Source: Nitrospira sp. (GTDB lineage: Bacteria; Nitrospirota; Nitrospiria; Nitrospirales; Nitrospiraceae). From it: a DNA stretch of 64,000 bases. The DNA lies in NCBI GenBank assembly GCA_030653545.1, contig JAURZE010000013.1:62001-126000 (forward strand), read 5' to 3'. The notes beneath the pieces are model-generated. The model did not search any database, had not been told where the DNA came from, and was given only the letters and a program-made list of their open reading frames with translations. This document shows, in pieces, positions 52,898-61,879 of this stretch; positions within the stretch are counted from its first letter, which is position 1; each line of letters opens with the position of its first letter. A program made the translations under genes and the position numbers.

Positions 52898-53794
52898 ATG
52901 TCATCGCACACCGTCAGAAAAGCCATTATCCCTGCGGCAGGCCTCGGCACTCGTTTCCTTCCCGCCACAAAAGCTTCCCCGAAAGAGATGTTGCCGCTGG
53001 TCGACAAACCGTTGATCCAATACACGGTTGAAGAAGCCGTCGCCTCCGGCATCGAAGATATCATCGTCATCACGGGCCGGGGCAAACGCGCCATCGAAGA
53101 TCACTTCGACCGCTCCGTCGAACTGGAAGAAAATCTTAAAGGGACCGGCAAGTCCCAGATGCTTAACCAGATCCGCCAGATTTCGAACCTCGCGAATTTT
53201 TGCTATGTCCGTCAGTCGGAAGCGTTGGGATTGGGGCATGCCGTTCTCTGCGCGCAGCATCTGATCGGCGACGAACCCTTCGCGGTCATCCTCGGGGATG
53301 AAATCATCGACGCCCAGGTCCCGGCACTCGCCCAACTCATCCACATATACAAGAAACGCCATGGGGCCGTCCTGGGCGTACAAGAAGTCCCGAAACAAGA
53401 TGTGGGCCGCTACGGGATTGTCACGCCGACGAAGCTTGGGAAAGGCCTGCATCGCGTGGACGACCTGGTCGAGAAACCGTCACCGGCCGAGGCGCCGTCC
53501 AATCTCGCGGTCATTGGCCGCTATATCCTTCCGCCGGAGATTTTCCCGATCCTACGAAAGACACGCCCGGGGAAAAACGGAGAGATCCAATTGACCGATG
53601 CCTTGAAAGAACTGGCAAAAAAAATGCCCATGTATGCCCATGAAGTGGTGGGACACCGCCACGATGCGGGAGACAAGTTGGGATTCTTAATTGCAACGGT
53701 AGAGTTTGCGCTCAAGAACCCCTCCCTCGGGCCTGACTTTCACGAATACCTCTCAAACAGAATGCGTCCGGCCACAGGCACTCGTCGTACCTGA
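52898..53794 (+). CDS. galU: UTP-glucose-1-phosphate uridylyltransferase
   Basis: GalU makes UDP-glucose from glucose-1-phosphate and UTP for surface polysaccharides. The 298 residues begin with [20 protein letters not shown] (8-27 from this start), the nucleotide-binding signature, continuing [14 protein letters not shown]. Further conserved blocks are [29 protein letters not shown] and [19 protein letters not shown] near the C-terminus is also typical. The frame opens at a TTG in the -35 box, so the ATG at 52898 is the start. It is transcribed away from bamA and is followed by lon after 79 bases. Confidence 0.94.
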   Translation: MSSHTVRKAIIPAAGLGTRFLPATKASPKEMLPLVDKPLIQYTVEEAVASGIEDIIVITGRGKRAIEDHFDRSVELEENLKGTGKSQMLNQIRQISNLANFCYVRQSEALGLGHAVLCAQHLIGDEPFAVILGDEIIDAQVPALAQLIHIYKKRHGAVLGVQEVPKQDVGRYGIVTPTKLGKGLHRVDDLVEKPSPAEAPSNLAVIGRYILPPEIFPILRKTRPGKNGEIQLTDALKELAKKMPMYAHEVVGHRHDAGDKLGFLIATVEFALKNPSLGPDFHEYLSNRMRPATGTRRT

Positions 53795-53873
53795 TCGCAG
53801 GACCACAACCGCCGCAACGCCGGGTGGATCACCGCTCGCTTGGAACACCAACGCAGAAAAGGGCAGATGCTCC

Positions 53874-56381
53874 ATGACTGACTCGATTGAACAAGATCTT
53901 CAGCCCCCGCAGAACGTAGAAGTCCCGGACCAGCTGCCGCTCTTGCCCGTTCGCGACATTGTCGTCTTCCCGTATATGGTGTTACCGCTGTTTGTCGGAC
54001 GCGAGATGTCCATCAAGGCCATCGAAGCAGCCCTGGCCGGCAATCGCATGATCTTCCTGGCCACCCAGAAGGCGCTCGACGTCGAGAATCCAAAGCCCGA
54101 AGACATTCATGCTATCGGTACCGTCGGCATCATCATGCGCATGCTCAAGCTGCCCGATGAACGGATCAAGATTCTCGTGCAAGGCATCGCCAAAGCCAAG
54201 GTCACGAATTACATTCAATCCGACCCCTACTACTCCGTGCGCATCGACAAGATGCCCGACACCAAGATCACGGCCACGACGTTGGAATCCGAGGCCGTCA
54301 TGCGAACGGTCAAGGAGCAGATCGAACGGATCGTCAGCCTGGGCAAAGTCCTGATTCCCGACGTCATGGTCGTCATCGAAAATCTGGAAGAGCCCGGACG
54401 CCTGGCCGACATGGTGGCGTCAAACCTCGGCCTCAAAGTCGATGTCACGCAAAGCGTCCTGGAGCTTCCGGACCCCATCCAACGGCTCCGACGGGTCAGC
54501 GACATTCTCGGCAAAGAAATCGAAGTCCTCTCGATGCAGCAAAAGATTCAGGCCCAGGCCAAGGGCGAGATGGACAAAACCCAGCGGGAATACTTCCTGC
54601 GCGAACAGCTCAAAGCGATCCAAAAAGAACTGGGGGAACTCGACGAGCGGGCGGAAGAAGTGACGGAGTTCCGGAAACGGATCGCCGAGGCCAAGATGCC
54701 GGAAAAGGTCTTGAAAGAAGCGGAGAAGCAGCTGAAGCGGCTGGAAAAGATGCATCCGGATACCGCCGAGTCCGCCACGGTCCGCACGTATCTCGAATGG
54801 ATGGTCGAGCTCCCCTGGTCGAAACGGTCCAAAGACAACCTCGACCTCAAAGCCGCCGCCCGGGTGCTCAATGAGGATCACTACGATCTCGAAAAAGTGA
54901 AAGAGCGCATACTCGAATACCTGGCCGTCCGGAAACTCAAAGAGAAAATGAAAGGGCCGATTCTCTGCTTCGTCGGCCCTCCGGGTGTCGGAAAAACATC
55001 GCTGGGAAAATCCATCGCCAAAGCCTTGGGACGGGAATTCGTCCGCATCAGCCTCGGCGGCGTGCGCGACGAAGCCGAAATCCGCGGCCATCGCCGCACC
55101 TATGTCGGCGCGCTGCCCGGCCGCCTGATTCAAGGGATGAAGCAGGCCGGAACAGCTAACCCCGTCTTCATGCTCGACGAAGTCGACAAAGTCGGCATGG
55201 ACTTTCGAGGAGATCCTTCAGCCGCGCTGCTCGAAGTGTTGGACCCCGAGCAGAACAACGCATTTACCGACCACTATCTCGCCGTGCCATTTGACCTGAC
55301 TGAGGTCATGTTCATTACCACGGCGAATCTGATCGATCCGATTCTTCCGGCCCTGCGCGACCGGATGGAGATCATTGAAATTCCCGGGTACACCGAAGAA
55401 GAAAAGCTGGGCATCGCGCAAACCTACTTGATTCCCCGGCAGCTGACTGAACACGGCATCACCACCAAGCATGTGAAGGTGAGCGACCCCGCGCTTCGGC
55501 AGATCATCACCAACTATACGCGTGAGGCCGGTGTCCGAAATCTGGAACGCGAAATCGCCAACGTGATGCGAAAGGTCGCCAAGAAAGTCGCCGAAGGGAA
55601 AGGCCAGGGATTCCCCGTCAACCCGGCAAACCTGCACAAATACTTGGGCGTCCCCAAATATGTCCCGGAAGCCGAACTCGAAAAAGATGAAATCGGTGTC
55701 GCCACCGGATTGGCCTGGACCGAGTCGGGCGGCGATGTCCTCTATATCGAAGCCACGGCGATGAAGGGGAAGGGCCATCTGACACTCACCGGACATCTCG
55801 GCGACGTGATGAAGGAATCTGCCCAGGCCGCCCTCAGCTATGTGCGGTCACGTGAAAAAACCCTCAATCTCAATCCGGACATGTTCAGCAAGCAGGATCT
55901 CCACATCCATGTCCCGGCCGGAGCCATCCCCAAAGACGGACCCTCCGCCGGCATTACCATGGCCACCGCGATTGCCTCGGCGCTGTCGGGCATTCCTGTC
56001 CGGCGAGATCTGGCCATGACCGGTGAAATTACCTTGCGTGGCCGCGTCATGGCCATCGGGGGACTCAAAGAGAAGATTCTCGCGGCCAAGCGGGCCATGC
56101 TCACGACCGTGATCCTCCCGCGCCGGAATAAGAAAGACTTGGAAGAAATCCCCAAACACATCCTAAAGGGCATCCAGCTGCACTTTGCCGACACCATGGA
56201 CGATGTCATGAAGGTAGCCCTGCGCCGAAAGCCGAAGGCCACGGCAGCGCCCAAGAAGAATTCCACCCCGTCGGCGGCCGCACGGAGTAAACCCTCGCGG
56301 ACACAGAAGAGCCGAAGAACCGCCGGAGGGGGAGCCACACGGGCCACCATCATGGCCTTGCCCGCTCACCTCCGGCCATAA
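53874..56381 (+). CDS. lon: ATP-dependent protease Lon
   Basis: Lon degrades misfolded and regulatory proteins in the cytoplasm. The ATG at 53874 gives 835 residues; an open frame upstream overlaps galU and is not Lon-like. The N-terminal substrate domain starts [20 protein letters not shown]. The AAA domain has Walker A GPPGVGKT at 368-375 and the sequence [19 protein letters not shown]. The protease domain has the catalytic dyad in KDGPSAG (S691) and GGLKEK (K734). A 50-residue Lys/Arg/Ala-rich tail follows the usual end, which is unusual for Lon. thiL starts 11 bases after the stop, so co-transcription is likely. Confidence 0.95.
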   Translation: MTDSIEQDLQPPQNVEVPDQLPLLPVRDIVVFPYMVLPLFVGREMSIKAIEAALAGNRMIFLATQKALDVENPKPEDIHAIGTVGIIMRMLKLPDERIKILVQGIAKAKVTNYIQSDPYYSVRIDKMPDTKITATTLESEAVMRTVKEQIERIVSLGKVLIPDVMVVIENLEEPGRLADMVASNLGLKVDVTQSVLELPDPIQRLRRVSDILGKEIEVLSMQQKIQAQAKGEMDKTQREYFLREQLKAIQKELGELDERAEEVTEFRKRIAEAKMPEKVLKEAEKQLKRLEKMHPDTAESATVRTYLEWMVELPWSKRSKDNLDLKAAARVLNEDHYDLEKVKERILEYLAVRKLKEKMKGPILCFVGPPGVGKTSLGKSIAKALGREFVRISLGGVRDEAEIRGHRRTYVGALPGRLIQGMKQAGTANPVFMLDEVDKVGMDFRGDPSAALLEVLDPEQNNAFTDHYLAVPFDLTEVMFITTANLIDPILPALRDRMEIIEIPGYTEEEKLGIAQTYLIPRQLTEHGITTKHVKVSDPALRQIITNYTREAGVRNLEREIANVMRKVAKKVAEGKGQGFPVNPANLHKYLGVPKYVPEAELEKDEIGVATGLAWTESGGDVLYIEATAMKGKGHLTLTGHLGDVMKESAQAALSYVRSREKTLNLNPDMFSKQDLHIHVPAGAIPKDGPSAGITMATAIASALSGIPVRRDLAMTGEITLRGRVMAIGGLKEKILAAKRAMLTTVILPRRNKKDLEEIPKHILKGIQLHFADTMDDVMKVALRRKPKATAAPKKNSTPSAAARSKPSRTQKSRRTAGGGATRATIMALPAHLRP

Positions 56382-56392
56382 CGTTGGCACCT

Positions 56393-57439
56393 ATGGCCCG
56401 CCGCAAGGCCACACAGCCCATCCAGGAATTTCCGCTCATCCGGCAACTCCAACGCCGGTTTGAACGGAAAAGTCCGTCCGTAATCACAGGTATTGGAGAC
56501 GATGCGGCTGTCGTTTCGATCGCCACGACCGATTGGGTAATCCTCACGACTGACCTATTGGCGGAAGGAATCCATTTCGACTTAGCCACGGCCTCCCTCG
56601 GCGCAGTCGGCTATAAAGCCGCCATGGCCAATCTGAGTGATGTCGCCGCCATGGGCGCCTCTCCGCGGTTTCTCTTGGTCTCCGTTGCGATTCCAAGCTC
56701 TCTCAGAACAACCGACGTCCTTGCCCTTTACGAAGGACTCATGAAGGCCTGTCGGCCATACAAAGTCCGGTTGGTTGGAGGCGATACCTCAGCATCGCAA
56801 CATGGACTCTTCCTCAGCATCACGCTCCTTGGGACAACGGAGAAAAAGAAAGTCTTGCTGCGGAAAGGAGCACGAATCGGGGATAGCCTCTACGTCACCG
56901 GGACTCTCGGAGACTCCCTCGCCGGACTTCAACTGCTCTCGAACTCACAGGCACAAGAGATGGGGGCCCCTCGCCTCCGCTCTGCAGACCGGACGTTCTT
57001 GATCAACCGGCACCGGTGTCCGACTGCTCGCGTGCGGGAAGGGCAGTGGCTCAATCAGACAGGCATCGTCACCTCGGCGCTTGATGTCTCCGATGGCTTA
57101 TCCGGCGACTTACGGCATATCTGCAATGCTAGTCATGTAGGGGCAGAAGTTGACCTTTCGCGCCTTCCGCTTTCTCCAGCCTGCCAAGCCTATGCAGCCT
57201 CAACTAAGCAAGATCCTATCGTACTTGCCCTGGCCGGCGGCGAGGATTATGAACTCCTGTTCACTATTCCTGAAGCTCATCGGACTAAGCTCGAACGCGC
57301 CGCGAGCCAGCGTAATTTTCCGGTCACCAGGATTGGGCACATTTGCGCTGCGTCGTTGGGCATTCATCGACGATTGAAAGACGGCCGAAGGGACCCACTA
57401 CCCGTTTTGAGTTACGAGCATTTTCGGACCCCGAACTGA
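56393..57439 (+). CDS. thiL: Thiamine-monophosphate kinase
   Basis: ThiL phosphorylates thiamine monophosphate to the active diphosphate cofactor. The 348 residues start MARRKATQPIQEFPLIRQLQ. GIGDDAAVVSI near 30-40 is the nucleotide/Mg motif of the PurM-like fold. LVGGDTSAS, SALDVSDGLSGDLRHI and ALAGGEDYELLFTI are the other conserved ThiL blocks. The ATG at 56393 is preferred to a TTG nine bases earlier. It lies between lon and a DUF2062 gene, a small plus-strand operon without other thiamine genes. Confidence 0.93.
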   Translation: MARRKATQPIQEFPLIRQLQRRFERKSPSVITGIGDDAAVVSIATTDWVILTTDLLAEGIHFDLATASLGAVGYKAAMANLSDVAAMGASPRFLLVSVAIPSSLRTTDVLALYEGLMKACRPYKVRLVGGDTSASQHGLFLSITLLGTTEKKKVLLRKGARIGDSLYVTGTLGDSLAGLQLLSNSQAQEMGAPRLRSADRTFLINRHRCPTARVREGQWLNQTGIVTSALDVSDGLSGDLRHICNASHVGAEVDLSRLPLSPACQAYAASTKQDPIVLALAGGEDYELLFTIPEAHRTKLERAASQRNFPVTRIGHICAASLGIHRRLKDGRRDPLPVLSYEHFRTPN

Positions 57440-57455
57440 GGAACCGTCAATCCCT

Positions 57456-57929
57456 ATGGCATCATTTCGAGCGCATCTTAGACAGGTGTTACACCTGCAG
57501 GAGTCCCCCCGAAGGACCGCGACAGCCTTTGCAATCGGCACAGCCATCGCGTTCTGTCCGTTCTATGGATTTCATACGCTTCTCGCAATCGGATGCACCT
57601 GGGCCTTCCGCTTGAACTTTATCGCGGTTATGGCCGGGAACTTTATCAACAACCCGTGGACGCTTATTCCAATTCTAGGGGCTACGTATTGGACGGGTGC
57701 TCGCCTGCTCGGGCGAGCAGAAACGCCTTCCTTCGATTGGCATGATCTGAGCTTCTCGGGAATCTACGATCAAGTCTTGCCCTACGCCATCCCCTTTCTA
57801 CTTGGGGGAACCGTATTGAGCGTAGCCGCTACAGCTCTTGCCTATCCCGTCGCTCTATACCTCATTAGTAAACATCGTCAACCTGCGCCTCCCCCTGCGC
57901 CATTGCCGCCCCGGGATCCGCTAGGCTAA
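57456..57929 (+). CDS. DUF2062 membrane protein
   Basis: A 157-residue integral membrane protein of the DUF2062 family. The central block has TAFAIGTAIAFCPFYGFHTLL and AVMAGNFINNPWTLIPILGA, with the conserved N-N-P-W segment. A further hydrophobic helix is at about 110-135 (LPYAIPFLLGGTVLSVAATA). The C-terminus is proline-rich and probably cytoplasmic (QPAPPPAPLPPRDP). Family function is unknown. Some members are fused to glycosyltransferases. It lies 16 bases after thiL and 14 before the HD gene, so it shares their transcript. Confidence 0.85.
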   Translation: MASFRAHLRQVLHLQESPRRTATAFAIGTAIAFCPFYGFHTLLAIGCTWAFRLNFIAVMAGNFINNPWTLIPILGATYWTGARLLGRAETPSFDWHDLSFSGIYDQVLPYAIPFLLGGTVLSVAATALAYPVALYLISKHRQPAPPPAPLPPRDPLG

Positions 57930-57943
57930 GATGCAGATCACGT

Positions 57944-59365
57944 ATGCAACAGGTTGACGAACCCATCAACGCCCCCTATGACGGCTCCGCCCTCATCGCC
58001 GATCCGATCCACAAGTATGTGTCGTTCACAGTTCCCTATGCGATCCCTGATCCACAGGAGCGCACAGAAAAGGATCTGATCGATTCACCCTGGGTCCAAC
58101 GGCTCCGCTATATTTATCAGCTCCAGAGTGCGCGCTGGGTCTATCCCTCGGCAGAACATACGCGGTTCGTCCATTCTCTCGGCACCATGCACGTGGCCGG
58201 AAGGTTCGCCCGGCATCTGTACCCCTATCTCAAGAAAGTCGTGAAGGACGTCCCTTCGGCCAACTATGTCGAGGAACTGCTGCGAGTGACCGCACTAGTC
58301 CATGACATCGGCCACGGTCCCTTTTGCCACTTCTTCGACGACAACTATCTCCACGGATTTCATCTCACCCACGAAAAGCTCGGACAGATCATTGTCCGCG
58401 AACATCTCGGCTCCACTATTCGGAGAATCCGGCGCAGCCCGTCAGGGCCTTTTGACAAAGGGGAAGAACTGAACCCCGATCAGATCGCCCATCTGATCCT
58501 GAAGGAAAAGGGGAAGGACAATTCCAAGATCCCGCGCTGGCTCGACATGCTGCAACCGGTCATCTCAGGCAGCTATACCGGCGATAATCTGGACTATGTG
58601 CTCCGCGACTCGTACATGTGCGGCGTAGCCGTGGGTCCTGTCGATCTGACGCGTCTGATTCACTACACCATCATCACCGACAAAGGATTCACTATCCACA
58701 AGACCGGACTTCCGGCCTTGCAAATGTTCCTAAACACCAGGATGTACCTCTATTCCAACGTGTATTTTCACCGCACGACGAGAGCCATCGACATCCACCT
58801 GCGGGACATTTTCGGGGACACGATGAAACTCCTGTTCCCGAACGATCCGCGCAAAAAGATGGAAGACTATCTGAGACTCACCGACTGGTCGCTGTTGGAG
58901 GAAGTACGCCAATGGACCAAATCCCGCCAGAAGGCGCGCCGTCAGCTCGGTCAGGAATGGGCGCGCATCCTGGATCGCGATGTGAAGTGGAAGATGGCCT
59001 ATAGCACGGCATTGAAGGAGAAGGGGCAGGAACGGGGCATGGCATTCCCGAGTCACGAGCAATTCGCGTTGCAAATTGCGAAGGAGCTGCCCAAAGAACT
59101 GAGGAAGGTGGAGTTTCGGGTCGATATGGCCCCGCTCGACCCACGGCCGGATCCGAAAGATCGCCGAGGGAATCCGCTCTATGTCTATGACCCCGGGACC
59201 AGACAGGTTTCAGCCGACCCGCTGGAAGAATTTCTCGATTTGCTTCCGACCCGCCTGATTCAGTTCAGAGTCTACGGGCTGGATCACCGCCATGACGCAG
59301 CCTTATCGCGCGCCACAGCCACTGTCCTCAACAAGACTCCCTCCAGCCTTGAATCAAATTATTAG
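57944..59365 (+). CDS. HD-domain phosphohydrolase (dGTPase/SAMHD1-like)
   Basis: A 473-residue metal-dependent phosphohydrolase. The HD core is visible as H77 in TRFVHSLGTMH and H120/D121 plus H124 in LVHDIGHGPFCHFFDD. The remaining Asp lies in SYTGDNLDYVLRDSYM. The order resembles SAMHD1/dGTP triphosphohydrolases rather than response-regulator HD-GYP proteins. The C-terminal 150 residues are family-specific and include basic stretches. The substrate may be a dNTP or another nucleotide. It ends the plus-strand run. A 14-bp palindrome (59411-59424) follows the stop but has no T tract. Confidence 0.85.
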   Translation: MQQVDEPINAPYDGSALIADPIHKYVSFTVPYAIPDPQERTEKDLIDSPWVQRLRYIYQLQSARWVYPSAEHTRFVHSLGTMHVAGRFARHLYPYLKKVVKDVPSANYVEELLRVTALVHDIGHGPFCHFFDDNYLHGFHLTHEKLGQIIVREHLGSTIRRIRRSPSGPFDKGEELNPDQIAHLILKEKGKDNSKIPRWLDMLQPVISGSYTGDNLDYVLRDSYMCGVAVGPVDLTRLIHYTIITDKGFTIHKTGLPALQMFLNTRMYLYSNVYFHRTTRAIDIHLRDIFGDTMKLLFPNDPRKKMEDYLRLTDWSLLEEVRQWTKSRQKARRQLGQEWARILDRDVKWKMAYSTALKEKGQERGMAFPSHEQFALQIAKELPKELRKVEFRVDMAPLDPRPDPKDRRGNPLYVYDPGTRQVSADPLEEFLDLLPTRLIQFRVYGLDHRHDAALSRATATVLNKTPSSLESNY

Positions 59366-59440
59366 TGGGATTCTCGCCGATCGACTGCCGGACACGCTTT
59401 CGTTATCGACCGCTCGATCGAGCGCACACAGACAAAATGT

Positions 59441-60211
59441 TTAGGCCGGAATCTTCAGCGGCAGGCCCTTCAGCAGATGCGTCTTCTTGGTCCGCATCAT
59501 CTCGCGCTGCTCATCGGAGGGGAAATGCGGTCCTCGTCTATTGGTCGGGAAGCGCGTTTCGAACCGCTCGACCAGCTCAAGAGCCTCGGCCGCTTCTCCG
59601 GCTCTGATCAACAACTGAGTGAGCCGAAGATAGGCCGGCACCAATAGCATGAGGTGACGAATTTCTTTGGCCTGATCGACGACAAAACGATACCCCGAGA
59701 CCGCCACATCTGGATTCACCTTTTCATAGCACATGGCCTCAATGATGTGGATCCCCAGACGGTCCGTATCCGCGCTGATGCTGCGTTCCCACTGTCCATT
59801 CACCATGGCGCGCATTTCTTCAGGGGATAGTTGGATGCTTTTCCCGCTTCTGAGATTCGCCCGCAATCGCTCTAACACGCCCCTGGCCTCAAGCCATCCT
59901 CCGTACAAACCTACGAGGACGCTGGCACAAGGCATCGCCCGTTTACATTTTCCGTCCAGTGGAGAGAATGACCGCTTCGCGACTTGAGACGATGAAAACA
60001 CGCGCCCGTTCGCATCTGAACAAACGTCGCAGATATGATCATCATCGGCCGTCACATAGAAATACATGCGAATTCCTGACCGGTCGAAGATATCAACCGC
60101 CAGAATTCGGCCGGCCATGATCTGCATCTTGTAGTACTGCCAGATGACCAAGAGCGCCAGGACAGCCACCAAGTAGAGCGTAACATCGGGTATTTCGATC
60201 CCTGCCAACAT
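59441..60211 (-). CDS. Membrane-anchored protein with cysteine motif, unknown function
   Basis: I do not recognise this 256-residue protein. Residues 8-26 form one transmembrane segment (DVTLYLVAVLALLVIWQYY), so the rest is probably cytoplasmic or periplasmic. The next part contains DDDHICDVCSDANGRVFS (C61, C64), followed by C89 and C95 in KCKRAMPC. The D-x-x-x-C-x-x-C-x-x-x-x-G-x-x-F pattern resembles the metal motif at the C-terminus of phage head-morphogenesis (MuF/gp7) proteins. The second half (about 120-256) is helical and may be a repeat-like domain. GAGGAGG lies four bases before the ATG. It is convergent with the HD gene and divergent from the small secreted protein gene. Confidence 0.7.
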   Translation of the reverse strand: MLAGIEIPDVTLYLVAVLALLVIWQYYKMQIMAGRILAVDIFDRSGIRMYFYVTADDDHICDVCSDANGRVFSSSQVAKRSFSPLDGKCKRAMPCASVLVGLYGGWLEARGVLERLRANLRSGKSIQLSPEEMRAMVNGQWERSISADTDRLGIHIIEAMCYEKVNPDVAVSGYRFVVDQAKEIRHLMLLVPAYLRLTQLLIRAGEAAEALELVERFETRFPTNRRGPHFPSDEQREMMRTKKTHLLKGLPLKIPA

Positions 60212-60462
60212 CGTGCCTCCTCATGCAACAACACTATAGTGGGCTCACGATAGCACTGGTCCCCCTCAGCACCTAGGGGATTCTCTTTTCCAAGCAGTCC
60301 GGACATTGTCCTATTGCGGGGCTCTCCCCTCCATCTAGCCCCTGAACAGCCGTCCAAGCATTCCTTATGGATTCATGAATTTTCTACTCCCCTAGTCGAA
60401 GGGAGAAGATAATATGGAGAGGCTTATGACTTGATTGGCGCTGAATGATTGGAGGAATCCCC

Positions 60463-60828
60463 ATGCGATTCGACTACAGAACCGCCTTGATGACCTGTGG
60501 ATTGATTGGACTGTTGGCATTCCCCTGTACCGCTCAAATGGGAACGGGAGAAGCCGCTAAAATTTTGAACAGCATGCCTTCCGACCTTTTGGCAAAGGTG
60601 CAAGCTCTCGCCCAATACCTTCAACAAGGCATCAAAGAAGGCAAACTTTCAGAGGCAGAGGTTCAACAAGGCATGATGTCCGGGCATCTGGGGGAAAAGC
60701 TCAAGAACCTGAATCCACAGGCAGGCCAACTCCTTGATGAAATCAGCGATGCCATGAAGAACGGCCAAGGCCCGGGTGAAGCGGCGCTCATGCCGCTGCT
60801 TGGGGGATTAGGAATCTCGCCGAACTAA
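60463..60828 (+). CDS. Small secreted protein, unknown
   Basis: A 121-residue protein with an N-terminal signal peptide (RTALMTCGLIGLLAFPCTAQ, cleavage expected near residue 24). The mature part is short and helical, with KAQALAQYLQQGIKEGKL-like amphipathic stretches and many Gln, Gly and Met residues. No domain is recognised. GGAGG seven bases before the ATG at 60463 fixes the start; a longer frame exists but lacks support. It lies in a 251-base intergenic region after the divergent cysteine-motif gene and is convergent with the M23 peptidase. Secretion is the only firm prediction. Confidence 0.7.
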   Translation: MRFDYRTALMTCGLIGLLAFPCTAQMGTGEAAKILNSMPSDLLAKVQALAQYLQQGIKEGKLSEAEVQQGMMSGHLGEKLKNLNPQAGQLLDEISDAMKNGQGPGEAALMPLLGGLGISPN

Positions 60829-60883
60829 TCTGCAAGAGACTGAGCCAAACCGCGGCAGCCATAATCCCTCATTCACAAAACTG

Positions 60884-61879
60884 CTAGGGAGCCGGTGCGC
60901 CCACCCCGGACGTCGGATCAGTCACCGGCACGGGTACTGCCGACTGCACCATGCCCTTAAACGGAAGCTCCAGCAACGCATAGGGATTCACGCGAGCCCC
61001 GTTGAGCTTTACGCCCCAGTGCAAATGCGGACCGGTTGCCCGGCCGGTCGCACCGACTTTGCCTACAGCCTGCCCGGCTTTTACCAGATCGCCTTCTTTG
61101 ACCGACACCTCTGAGAGATGGAAATACATGGAGTAGAACCCAAGACCGTGATCCACATAGACGCCTTTGCCTGAGAAGATGTGATCGACGGTCAACCGCA
61201 CCACCCCATCGTTCGTCGCAAGTACGTCCGTCCCCATGGGTGCGCCGATGTCTTCCCCATTGTGGGGATTCCTGGCCTGGCCGTTCATGATTCTCACACT
61301 ACCGAAAATCCCCGTCCGTTTTCCCCCGACCGGTTCTAAGAAGCCACTCTGCCAGAGCTTCAATCGCGAATCCTCGGCCAACGCTGCCTTCACCTGCTCT
61401 TGCTCGGCTTTCCATCGGGCCAGCGCTTTCTCGTCCAGATCCACTTTCTCTTTCGGTAACTTCAAATGCTCGACACGAAACTTTTCTTTGACCACCAGCA
61501 CGTTCATGCTGACATGCTTCGTCTGATCGCCAATCTTGATGTCCACAGCCAATTCATGCGTCCCTGGCTCATCCTGCATGTCGAGGCCCAGCAATCCAAC
61601 GTACCCCGGAGCTTCGCCGCTTCGTGGGTCCGGAAAAAGCGAGATCGTCCGGCCCATGAACGTTCCCCGGACTTCAGCCTGGGGATCGTCGCCAGGCACT
61701 TTCACCAGCACGATCTGTCCTTGCTTCCCGCTGTATTGTCCGTCCGCCCCCTTCGGTGCTGGCATCGACCCTGGAACCAGTTCAATGGGGAAAATGCTCG
61801 CAACGAGGACAATCGCCGTGAGAATCATGCGATCGAATTGCGAGGCGCGCTGCTGGACGGCTTGGATCATGGTATTCAT
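60884..61879 (-). CDS. M23-family peptidoglycan endopeptidase
   Basis: A 331-residue LytM-type zinc endopeptidase, probably cleaving peptidoglycan cross-links in the periplasm. An N-terminal hydrophobic segment (about 17-33) acts as signal or anchor. Residues 40-190 form beta-rich domains containing GLDMQDEPGTHELAVDI, a linker seen in M23 proteins. The catalytic zinc ligands are H206 and D210 in NPHNGEDIG and H287 in HLHWGV; H285 is the general base. VYVDHGLGFYSMYFHLSEV is the conserved middle strand. Its ATG overlaps the pafA stop by four bases, so it is translated together with the proteasome genes. Confidence 0.88.
   Translation of the reverse strand: MNTMIQAVQQRASQFDRMILTAIVLVASIFPIELVPGSMPAPKGADGQYSGKQGQIVLVKVPGDDPQAEVRGTFMGRTISLFPDPRSGEAPGYVGLLGLDMQDEPGTHELAVDIKIGDQTKHVSMNVLVVKEKFRVEHLKLPKEKVDLDEKALARWKAEQEQVKAALAEDSRLKLWQSGFLEPVGGKRTGIFGSVRIMNGQARNPHNGEDIGAPMGTDVLATNDGVVRLTVDHIFSGKGVYVDHGLGFYSMYFHLSEVSVKEGDLVKAGQAVGKVGATGRATGPHLHWGVKLNGARVNPYALLELPFKGMVQSAVPVPVTDPTSGVGAPAP

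Noticed and set aside
52810-53031. Small frame after AAAGGAGT upstream of galU
   Set aside because: The apparent ribosome site is one base from the ATG, the frame overlaps galU in another phase, and the product is low-complexity.
59411-59424. CGCTCGATCGAGCG palindrome as a terminator between convergent genes
   Set aside because: There is no loop of useful size and no T tract on either strand.
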